Assembly: GCA_017550445.1 (NCBI GenBank)
Contig: JAFZOV010000096.1
Location: 1-22,265 of the forward strand
Source of the DNA: Fibrobacter sp.
GTDB lineage: Bacteria; Fibrobacterota; Fibrobacteria; Fibrobacterales; Fibrobacteraceae
Direction: 5' to 3'
Length of the DNA: 22,265 nucleotides
Shown here: positions 1 through 6,194 of the stretch, in pieces
Position numbering within the stretch: position 1 is the stretch's first letter
Layout: each line of letters begins with the position of its first letter
Notes under the pieces: model-generated
Database searches by the model: none
What the model was told of the DNA's origin: nothing
What the model saw: only the letters and a program-made list of their open reading frames with translations
Made by a program: the position numbers and the translations under genes

Positions 1-1128
1 ATCGGCGTACCAGTCAAACCAGTGGCCGTATCCGGCGCTGACGCGGAAATTGTCCAGGACGGCGTAGGTGAGGCCCATATAAATCGAGGCGGGAATGTCG
101 CTGTTGGCTTTGACTCCGTCGTCGAAGTTGGCAAGGCCGACTTCGTTGACCTTGGTGTCATTTTCCATTTCGATAGAGGTGTTGTATTCAAGCTTGACGC
201 CAGCGGTCAGGCGCTTGTATTTGAATGCAATACCTGCGACGGGCGTGATTCCCCAGCCGGTTTGATCGACGTCCAGTTCGCGGTCAGAAACCTGTTCTGC
301 CACGCTTTCGAAGGTCTTGGACTTGATGGTGAGTTCTTTTGCCTGGGCTTCATATTGGGCGGCGGTTTGCATGTCGCCTGCGGCTGCATATTGCTTGGCT
401 GCACCTGCAGCCTGTTCGGCTTTTTCAGCCAAGGCGTCAGAGAGTGCGTTGAATGTGGCTGCGGCCTTGACCATGTCGCCATTCAATCCGAGTTGTGCGT
501 TTTTCGGGTTGACCTGCACGTTCTTGAGCTTGCCTTCGTAATGGTTGGAGGCATAGCTGAATTTGGCGCCGAAGTAGGCCGAGAACATGTCGTTGATTTG
601 GTAGGCGGCGCCTAGTCCGATACCGTACACGTACGATGTTCCCTTAAGGGACAGGTCTACGTCGTATGCGGATGTTTCAAGTCCGCTTTGGGTCAAGAGT
701 CCCGGAATTTGGGCGACGGCCGCTTCGAAGGAGGGAATGCCCTTGGAGTAGTTCAGTTTTCCGCCTCCGCCTAGAATGCCAAAATAGCCAGAAATGGCCA
801 GCTTGCCGTGGTGCCATGTGGCGTGAATGCTGGGCATGGCCGGAATCTGTGCCTTGCCTTCAAACTTCTTTTCGCCATCGAAGAGCGGGCTTTCTGTAAC
901 GGTGCTGCGGGTTTGCCAGAATGCCTGCGAGTTCAGGGAAAGATGCCAGCCGTCTTTCATGAATGCAGTTCCTGCCGGATTGAAATAGGGCGCATCGTTT
1001 TCTGTCGTTGCGTAGCGGGCTACGTTTCGCTGGTAGGCGATGGACTGGTTGGTGTTAGTGTTCAAACCGCCAGCCATGACGTTGGCGACGATAGCTCCCG
1101 TAATCACGATTATTCTGTTGGCTTTCAT
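1..1128 (-). CDS. FadL/OmpP1-like outer-membrane transport protein, 3' end outside the window
   Basis: The frame is open from an ATG at 1128 to the window edge (376 residues, no stop). The start is supported by a TAnnTTTG promoter box just upstream and by an N-terminal signal-like segment (MKANRIIVITGAIVANVMAG). The mature part begins with the asparagine-rich stretch and 'NDAPYFNPAG' segment (residues about 45-53) typical of FadL/OmpP1 proteins, which form 14-stranded barrels that move hydrophobic molecules across the outer membrane. Alternating aromatic strands follow (AISGYFGILG, YGIGLGAAYQI, SAYFGAKFSYAS, ASIYMGLTYAV, FRVSAGYGHWFDWYAD). Residues about 217-280 are an Ala/Glu/Gln/Lys-rich, probably helical stretch that interrupts the strand pattern; this is unusual for a barrel. 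The substrate cannot be told from sequence. The family call is by resemblance in length, NPAG motif and strand pattern. Confidence 0.75.
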   Translation of the reverse strand, partial: MKANRIIVITGAIVANVMAGGLNTNTNQSIAYQRNVARYATTENDAPYFNPAGTAFMKDGWHLSLNSQAFWQTRSTVTESPLFDGEKKFEGKAQIPAMPSIHATWHHGKLAISGYFGILGGGGKLNYSKGIPSFEAAVAQIPGLLTQSGLETSAYDVDLSLKGTSYVYGIGLGAAYQINDMFSAYFGAKFSYASNHYEGKLKNVQVNPKNAQLGLNGDMVKAAATFNALSDALAEKAEQAAGAAKQYAAAGDMQTAAQYEAQAKELTIKSKTFESVAEQVSDRELDVDQTGWGITPVAGIAFKYKRLTAGVKLEYNTSIEMENDTKVNEVGLANFDDGVKANSDIPASIYMGLTYAVLDNFRVSAGYGHWFDWYAD

Positions 1129-1167
1129 AGGGTTTCCTAATTGAGGCGCCCCAAAGTTAGAAACCCT
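1129..1167. promoter_or_regulatory. 39-bp imperfect dyad spanning the fadL-like promoter (candidate operator)
   Basis: The outer arms AGGGTTTC (1129-1136) and GAAACCCT (1160-1167) are perfect complements. Between them the symmetry continues imperfectly (CTAA / TTAG, TTG / CAA, GGCGCC in the centre). The -10-like box TAACTTTG of the minus-strand gene lies inside the dyad and the right arm sits directly upstream of it. This placement is what a repressor site would show. It could instead act as an RNA hairpin only if transcription started further upstream. Confidence 0.5.
1152..1159 (-). promoter_or_regulatory. TAnnTTTG promoter box of the fadL-like gene
   Basis: The minus strand reads TAACTTTG, matching the Bacteroides-type -7 consensus TAnnTTTG. 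It ends 23 bp before the ATG at 1128, leaving a leader of roughly 18 bases that holds a weak AGGAA Shine-Dalgarno sequence. No clear upstream -33/-35 element is visible. Confidence 0.5.
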
Positions 1168-1256
1168 GTCGAAAAATCGTTATTATGTTTTACTTCCGTT
1201 GTTGTTACGGTAGCAAATCGGTATCAACATTGTAATTTATGGCCCGGATTAATTTG

Positions 1257-1264
1257 TATATTTA
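1257..1264 (+). promoter_or_regulatory. TATATTTA promoter box upstream of the small membrane protein gene
   Basis: TATATTTA matches the window-wide box TAnnTTtr and ends 24 bp before the TTG start at 1289. The leader carries GAGGAAA at 1278-1284. No convincing -35 element was found. Confidence 0.4.
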
Positions 1265-1288
1265 TAACTCTACAGCCGAGGAAATACT

Positions 1289-1594
1289 TTGAATAAAGAA
1301 AAACTAAACAAATTGATTTTGCGCATCGAGGCTGCCATTGGCGTAATCGCCATGCTCATGGGAATAATTCTTACGGTTGCCGTATGGAACGAAGGTTATT
1401 TCGTGGGGGCCATGATGATGATTGTTACCGGTGCCATTAGCGTGTTTCTCGGTTTCAAGGAACTGGTGCAACCCAGCGACCATGTGTTTCATTGGCTGCC
1501 TCTTTTCTATAAAATCGTACGGCGTTCCTTTTTCTTTTTGAATGTCGTCTTGATTGGGCTTGTCATTCTGACTGTCGCCCCGATGCTGGAATAA
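1289..1594 (+). CDS. small hypothetical integral membrane protein (101 aa)
   Basis: The start is TTG at 1289, chosen because GAGGAAA lies 4 bases upstream and a promoter box precedes it. The next in-frame ATG (1352) would cut away half of the first helix. The protein has three hydrophobic segments at about residues 14-33, 38-57 and 77-97, separated by short charged loops; the loop of residues 57-77 (KELVQPSDHVFHWLPLFYKIV) contains two histidines. The N-terminus is lysine-rich, suggesting a cytoplasmic location for it. I do not recognise the family. It is divergent from the FadL-like gene, and convergent with recG from which it is separated by a repeat-bearing 56-bp gap. No function is assigned. 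Confidence 0.7.
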   Translation: MNKEKLNKLILRIEAAIGVIAMLMGIILTVAVWNEGYFVGAMMMIVTGAISVFLGFKELVQPSDHVFHWLPLFYKIVRRSFFFLNVVLIGLVILTVAPMLE

Positions 1595-1605
1595 GGCAAA
1601 ATATC

Positions 1606-1647
1606 TTTCGTCTTTCGTCTGTAGGCACGACGTGCCGTTCTCTCGTC
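1606..1647. repeat. short 7-bp-phased repeat with an embedded palindrome
   Basis: TTTCGTC occurs at 1606-1612 and 1613-1619, and TCTCGTC at 1641-1647. All three are in the same 7-bp phase. Between them is the palindrome GGCACG-a-CGTGCC (1624-1636). The element sits between the ends of two convergent genes. There is no U-tract after the palindrome on either strand, so it is not a classical intrinsic terminator. Confidence 0.5.
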
Positions 1648-1650
1648 TAA

Positions 1651-3699
1651 TCAATGCACGCCGTCTTCGTTGGCGGATTTCTTTTCGCTGTACCACTGCT
1701 GGATTTTTTCACGGGCTTCTTCGTCGAAGGAGTCCTTGTCTTTTAAGATGGTTTCAGCCATCTGTAGCGTCTGGGCGATGAGTTCCTGATCTTGTATCCA
1801 GTCGAACCAGCGGAATACCCAGCTGCCGCTCTGCTCGTTGCCTTCCAGGTTGCCGGCGCCGCGAGTCTGCAAGTCCAGTTCGGCAATTTCAAAGCCGTCG
1901 TCGGTGTGGCTGAATTGAGTCAAGCGTTCCAGTGTGTTATCGACGGCCGTGTTTTCTGGCAGCATCAAAAAGCACCAAGCCTGCATATCGCCGCGACCAA
2001 CACGGCCGCGCAGCTGGTGCAGCTGCGCCAGCCCGAAACGGTCGGGCTGGTCGATAGCCATGATGTTTGCCTCGGGTACGTTCACGCCGACTTCGATGAC
2101 GGTGGTCGCTACAAGAATATGGACTTCTCCGGCGGCAAATCTCTTAAGAATGCCGTCCCGTTCTTCTTCGTCCATTTGGCCGTGGATGCCTTCTACAACC
2201 ACGCTAGAATCAAAAGCGCGGAGTTCGTTCACTACATCGTCTACGCTGCGGGAGTTGCCTTCGTCATCGCTACCGACGCGGCTTACAATCCAGTAACAGA
2301 GGTTGCCGCCTTTCGCCTCGTTGCAAATGAAACGTTTCATGTCGTTTCGTTTGTCGGGGCTTACCAGGCGCGTTTTCACGGGCTTTCTTCCGGCGGGCTT
2401 TTCCTTGATCGAAATGACTTGCAAGTCACCGTACAAGGTCATGGCAAGACTGCGCGGAATCGGCGTGGCGCTCATCACGAGCATGTCCGGGTATTCGCCT
2501 TTCGAAAGCAATGCTTCTCGCTGGTTCACGCCAAAGCGATGCTGCTCATCGATAATCACGAAACCGAGCTTGGCAAAGGTAACATCCTTCGAGAATAGCG
2601 CATGTGTGCCGATGACGGCTTGGCAAAGCCCCATCTGCAGCTCGCCTAGAATCTGGCGCTTCTCGGCGGCGGGGGTTGCCCCAACTAAAAGTTGGATGCG
2701 CATTCCTGCTGCCTCAAAGAAGGGCTTCATCTGCTTGAAATGCTGGCGTGCCAGAATGTCGGTCGGTACCATCAATGCGCATTGCTCGCCAGCGCCGCAC
2801 ACGGCCAGCATGGCGAGCAGGGCAACCACCGTCTTGCCGCAGCCTACATCGCCTTGCAGTAAGGCGTGGAATTGCTTCTTGCCGTTAAGTCCATCGATGA
2901 TGCGGTTCAGCGCCGCGTCCTGCCCGCCCGTTAAATTAAAGGGGAGTCTCGACTTGGCGAGCATGACCTGGCCCAAGTCAATTTGCCTTTCGTGCCCGCG
3001 AACCTTCTGGTTCTCGCGCCGCTTCACCATGCGCAAGCAGAAGGGGAGCAACTCCAAAACCTTGAGTTCGCGCTTCGCCTTGCGAATGGAATCAAAATCG
3101 GCTGGCTTGTGCAGCACACGCAGGTTGTTCAGCACCGCATTAAAATGCAAATAGTCGGTGAGTTCCTTGGGGCAAATTCCCGAAATCGTCAGGGAAGGGA
3201 AATGAAAGATGACGCTGTACCAGTTGCGGAGCGCCTTTTGCGTAATGCGCGCCTTGACCATGGCTTCGGTCATGGAATACACCGGCAAAATCTGGCCGCT
3301 GAATTGCTCATCGGCGTCCATGGGCTGCATGTCGGGGTGTGTCATCTGAAGTCCGCGGTATTCGCCTACAACTCCCGTTGCAAGCCAGCGTGTACCCGGT
3401 TGCAGGCGCCTGCTCTGGTAAGAGGCTCCCTTAAAAAATGTCAGCGTGATTTCGCCGGTTCCGTCGGCAAGTGTCGCTACAAAACGGCTGCCCCGGCCGC
3501 GAATAACGCCTCCGCGAATAATATTGCCTATAACGACGGCGCGTTCGCCTACATGCAAGTTTCCGATAGCGGTAACCTTGGTCTGGTCCAAATAGGTGCG
3601 CGGAATATTGTACAGAAAATCCGAAAGCGAAACAATGCCGGCAGACTTGAGAGCCTCAAGGCTTTTCGGTCCCATTTTGGGAAGGTTGCTTAAGTCCAT
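1651..3699 (-). CDS. recG: ATP-dependent DNA helicase RecG
   Basis: RecG is a cytoplasmic superfamily 2 helicase that remodels stalled replication forks and branch-migrates Holliday junctions. The 682-residue product is close to the usual length (about 690). An N-terminal wedge/OB-fold region (about 60-150) precedes the motor. The motor shows Walker A GDVGCGKT (283-290), the RecG-type box DEQHRFG (384-390), motif III MSATPIPRSLAMTLYGDL and the C-terminal QLHQLRGRVGRG motif (motif VI), followed by the C-terminal region with 'TRGAGNLEGNEQSG', which is the RecG 'TRG' motif. The ATG lies 3 bp after the stop of the mlaD-like gene, so it is probably translated from the same transcript and possibly coupled; no strong Shine-Dalgarno sequence precedes it. 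All key motifs are intact. Confidence 0.97.
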   Translation of the reverse strand: MDLSNLPKMGPKSLEALKSAGIVSLSDFLYNIPRTYLDQTKVTAIGNLHVGERAVVIGNIIRGGVIRGRGSRFVATLADGTGEITLTFFKGASYQSRRLQPGTRWLATGVVGEYRGLQMTHPDMQPMDADEQFSGQILPVYSMTEAMVKARITQKALRNWYSVIFHFPSLTISGICPKELTDYLHFNAVLNNLRVLHKPADFDSIRKAKRELKVLELLPFCLRMVKRRENQKVRGHERQIDLGQVMLAKSRLPFNLTGGQDAALNRIIDGLNGKKQFHALLQGDVGCGKTVVALLAMLAVCGAGEQCALMVPTDILARQHFKQMKPFFEAAGMRIQLLVGATPAAEKRQILGELQMGLCQAVIGTHALFSKDVTFAKLGFVIIDEQHRFGVNQREALLSKGEYPDMLVMSATPIPRSLAMTLYGDLQVISIKEKPAGRKPVKTRLVSPDKRNDMKRFICNEAKGGNLCYWIVSRVGSDDEGNSRSVDDVVNELRAFDSSVVVEGIHGQMDEEERDGILKRFAAGEVHILVATTVIEVGVNVPEANIMAIDQPDRFGLAQLHQLRGRVGRGDMQAWCFLMLPENTAVDNTLERLTQFSHTDDGFEIAELDLQTRGAGNLEGNEQSGSWVFRWFDWIQDQELIAQTLQMAETILKDKDSFDEEAREKIQQWYSEKKSANEDGVH

Positions 3700-3702
3700 G
3701 GC

Positions 3703-4725
3703 TTACTCGCTCTGGGCGGTTCCGTTCAGGGCTTTTTCTTTTTGAGCCTGTTCAGCGCGTTCGCGGGCCTTTTCTCGTGCGGTCTTTCCGATAAGGTTCA
3801 GGTTCTTCCATGCGAAGGGCTTAATCGGGTTGCCGTTTTCGTCAAGCATCTTGATGCCCTTCGTGTCGATGGCGCGCACGATCTCGTTGAGCTTGGAGAC
3901 CAGCTCGTTTACCTTGTCCACCGTTTCAGAAGAATAGAGAATCTTGCTGTAGAATGGGTCTGCTTCAATGCTGGTGATAATGCTGTTGGTCTTTTCGGCC
4001 CCTTCAGAAATCCGTTTCATGGCGTTTTCGGCCAGTTCCAGTTTTTCGTTGACTGTATTGGTAATCGTCACAATGGCCGAATCTGCCTGTTTGGTGATTA
4101 CAAACAGGTTCTTGCTTGCCACATCGGCTTGGGCAAAGAGGTTGTTCAATGCAGGCTGTAAAGTCTGGAGCGCTCTTTCTGTGTTGCTGAGGGTGACCTC
4201 GACATTTTGTATGACGTATTCTACGAGGGCGCTGGCTGAACGGTGGGTGGAGTCTCCGTTTGTCACCAGGTAAATAATCTGGCGGACGGTCTCTACCTGT
4301 TCGTTTACGTTTTCGATGTAACGCAGAACTTCGGCAATGCCCGGCTCAAAATGCCCCGTATGGATGAAGTTCTCGGGGAGTACTTTGCCGGTTTTAGACG
4401 GGATGATTTCCAGTCGGCGCTGACCCATGATGGCATAATTGATGTTGTTGAACTGGGTGCCTTCACGAATCACGATGGGCTGGTTGAACTTGATTTCTAC
4501 ACGGGCGCGGTCGCCCAGCCACTGGACTTTGCCGATGGTTCCCACGGTATAGCCTCGAATGACCACTTGGTCTTCGGGCTGCAGAGAGCCAAGTTCATCA
4601 AAATCGACCTGGATAATGGATGACTCCTCATGGTGTGCATCCCACATGCAATAGGCGATAATCGCAAAAAGGCTAAACAAGGCCAAGAGCGAAATGTAGC
4701 CCAATGTCCGGTCGGAAATTTTCAT
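3703..4725 (-). CDS. MlaD/MCE-family lipid-transport protein
   Basis: I place the start at the ATG at 4725 (340 aa, MKISDRTLGYISLL...). A start 27 bp upstream at 4752 is possible but would lie upstream of, and read through, the promoter box. One N-terminal transmembrane helix (about residues 8-27) is followed by an MCE domain (about 38-115: VDFDELGSLQPEDQVVIRGY, GTIGKVQWLGDRARVEI, EGTQFNNINYAIMGQRRLEI) and a long region with coiled-coil character (about 120-290). The C-terminus is charged. Known MCE proteins bind phospholipids in the periplasm and work with an MlaE permease and MlaF ATPase; neither partner gene is in this window, so it either pairs with distant genes or acts otherwise. It follows the gspE-like gene and probably leads recG. 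The specific substrate is unknown. Confidence 0.85.
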   Translation of the reverse strand: MKISDRTLGYISLLALFSLFAIIAYCMWDAHHEESSIIQVDFDELGSLQPEDQVVIRGYTVGTIGKVQWLGDRARVEIKFNQPIVIREGTQFNNINYAIMGQRRLEIIPSKTGKVLPENFIHTGHFEPGIAEVLRYIENVNEQVETVRQIIYLVTNGDSTHRSASALVEYVIQNVEVTLSNTERALQTLQPALNNLFAQADVASKNLFVITKQADSAIVTITNTVNEKLELAENAMKRISEGAEKTNSIITSIEADPFYSKILYSSETVDKVNELVSKLNEIVRAIDTKGIKMLDENGNPIKPFAWKNLNLIGKTAREKARERAEQAQKEKALNGTAQSE

Positions 4726-4730
4726 GCCCG

Positions 4731-4738
4731 AGAATATA
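4731..4738 (-). promoter_or_regulatory. promoter box of the mlaD-like gene, predicted leaderless
   Basis: The minus strand reads TATATTCT, inside the longer motif TACTATATT (4733-4741), and ends exactly 5 bp before the ATG at 4725. A start of transcription 5-7 bp downstream of the box would fall at the ATG itself. There is no Shine-Dalgarno sequence in the remaining bases. Confidence 0.5.
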
Positions 4739-4739
4739 G

Positions 4740-4795
4740 TAAAAATGAACAATTAATAATTCCACACTACACATCCCACATTACACATTAGTCAT
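4740..4795. repeat. degenerate 7-bp tandem repeat array (8 units)
   Basis: On the minus strand this stretch divides without remainder into eight 7-mers, all beginning with RT followed by G or T (for example ATGTGTA twice, ATGTGGG, GTGTGGA, ATTATTA). The array starts inside the last codons of the gspE-like gene, supplies its stop codon, and runs into the promoter of the mlaD-like gene. A second array with the same unit type lies at 16437-16499. Confidence 0.7.
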
Positions 4796-6052
4796 TTCTC
4801 CTATCACTCGTTTGATTTCTTCTTCGTCTGTAACTCCGCTTTCGACTAGTTTTCGCGCATTCTCCTGGAGTGTCCCGTCTACGTAATTCCCGTCTGGCTT
4901 TAGAATCTCGGCGACGGCGGTGCGGCCCGAGTAGGGGAGTGCTCGCGAAGGGCGGCACCGCACCAAGCGCTGCGCCATAATGCCTAGGAGCGATTCGCGC
5001 AGGGCCGTTTGTGAAACGCCCAAATCTTCAAGGCGCGAAAAGCCTGCCTTGGCTGAATTCGTATGAAGCGTAGAGACTACCAGGTGCCCGGTTTGGGCTG
5101 CTCGGAGGGCGATTTGCGCCGTTTCCTTGTCACGGATTTCGCCTACCATAATCACGTCTGGATCTTGGCGCAATATGGCCCGGAGTGCGGCTGCAAAGGT
5201 GAATCCGCATTTTTCGTTCACTTGGACCTGGGCGGCCCCTTCTAGCGGGTATTCCACGGGGTCTTCGATGGTGGTCACGTTCACCTGCTTATGTAAGATT
5301 TCTTCTAGGCCCGCATGGAGAGTGGTGGTTTTCCCGGAGCCTGTGGGCCCTGTAACAAGAAAAAGTCCCTGAGGGCAGTTGAATACATTCTGCAAATAAT
5401 GCAAACACGGTGGGCTTAAATGGAGTGCTTGTAGTCCCGCAATTTGTTTTCCCGTTGTCGGAAGAATTCGGAGAACGCATTTTTCGCCTCCCTGTACGGG
5501 AAGCGTGCTTACGCGTATGTTTGCGCTGTGCCGAAATCCGTTAAAGGTGAATGATCCGTCATGGGGGATTCTTTTGTCTGTAATGTCGATTTCAGAAAGG
5601 ATTTTTAACCGCACCAGTACCGGTTCGCTGATCCATAACGGCAATTTCTTGTAATCGTTCAGCAAACCGTCTTGTCTCAGTCGCACCCTCAAGGAATCTG
5701 CGGTGGGTTCCAGATGGATGTCTGTGGCTTTTAAATAGATGGATTGCTCAATCAGACTGTCTACAAGGTTGATAATGGGCTCCGATTCCCACGAAGATGT
5801 ATGGGCCAGTTCGGGCTTGAGAAGGACTTCTTCAATCTGGTCGGAATTTTGGCTCAAAAGCTGGTGAATCTCGGCCTTGCTCCTGATGTAGGTTTCTATA
5901 GGTGCACCAAGCTCCGTTCGCACCTTTTGCAACAAAAAATCGTCGCTGACGTTTGTGACTGCGATGGGGTAGGGTGGCTTCATGTTGCTCATTTTGCCGA
6001 ACAAGGCGATTTCGTGCTCGCGGCACCATTTTGTAGAAAGTAGGGGTTCCAT
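4781..6052 (-). CDS. GspE/PilB-type secretion or pilus assembly ATPase, short form without zinc module
   Basis: The start is taken at the ATG at 6052 (423 aa, MEPLLSTKWCREHEIALFGK...); the frame could extend to 6127, but the extra residues do not look like family sequence. A short N-terminal region (about 1-85) precedes the ATPase core: Walker A GPTGSGKT (235-242), Asp box TTIEDPVEYPLEGAAQ, Walker B DPDVIMVGEIRD (297-308) and His box HLVVSTLHTNSA (323-334). Such hexameric ATPases power type II secretion or type IV pili from the cytoplasmic face. The tetracysteine zinc-binding insertion usual near the C-terminus is missing: RLVRC is followed within nine residues by SGRTAVAEIL. No other pilus or secretion gene is adjacent. 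The last four codons and stop come from a 7-bp repeat array. Family assignment is strong; the pathway is open. Confidence 0.88.
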   Translation of the reverse strand: MEPLLSTKWCREHEIALFGKMSNMKPPYPIAVTNVSDDFLLQKVRTELGAPIETYIRSKAEIHQLLSQNSDQIEEVLLKPELAHTSSWESEPIINLVDSLIEQSIYLKATDIHLEPTADSLRVRLRQDGLLNDYKKLPLWISEPVLVRLKILSEIDITDKRIPHDGSFTFNGFRHSANIRVSTLPVQGGEKCVLRILPTTGKQIAGLQALHLSPPCLHYLQNVFNCPQGLFLVTGPTGSGKTTTLHAGLEEILHKQVNVTTIEDPVEYPLEGAAQVQVNEKCGFTFAAALRAILRQDPDVIMVGEIRDKETAQIALRAAQTGHLVVSTLHTNSAKAGFSRLEDLGVSQTALRESLLGIMAQRLVRCRPSRALPYSGRTAVAEILKPDGNYVDGTLQENARKLVESGVTDEEEIKRVIGEMTNV

Positions 6053-6077
6053 GCTGCGAAAATAAAAAACAATTGCG

Positions 6078-6093
6078 GTGTTGCGTGCAACAC
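6078..6093. promoter_or_regulatory. 16-bp perfect inverted repeat upstream of the gspE-like gene
   Basis: GTGTTGC (6078-6084) and GCAACAC (6087-6093) form a perfect 7-bp dyad with a 2-bp centre. It lies 26-41 bp upstream of the chosen ATG at 6052. A TATTTTCG box (minus strand, 6056-6063) ends 3 bp before that ATG. The dyad therefore covers the region where a -35/-33 element would sit, which suits an operator. Alternatively it is a small hairpin if transcription starts further up. Confidence 0.4.
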
Positions 6094-6130
6094 TTTGTTT
6101 GCAAGTTTTTGCCCCAAAGCCGAACAATCG

Positions 6131-6159
6131 TAAAAAGCCCCGGTCGAAAGACCGGGACT
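6131..6159 (-). terminator. intrinsic terminator of the efflux operon
   Basis: On the minus strand a 7-bp GC-rich stem CCCGGTC/GACCGGG with loop TTTC (6139-6156) is followed by GCTTTTT. It starts about 35 bp after the stop of the RND permease gene. Confidence 0.85.
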
Positions 6160-6194
6160 ACTTCTCTCTCTATTGTCTAAAATCTGTCTAAAAC

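Noticed and set aside
4740..4795. Heptamer arrays considered as CRISPR
   Set aside because: Units are 7 bp, contiguous and without spacers, and no cas gene is near.
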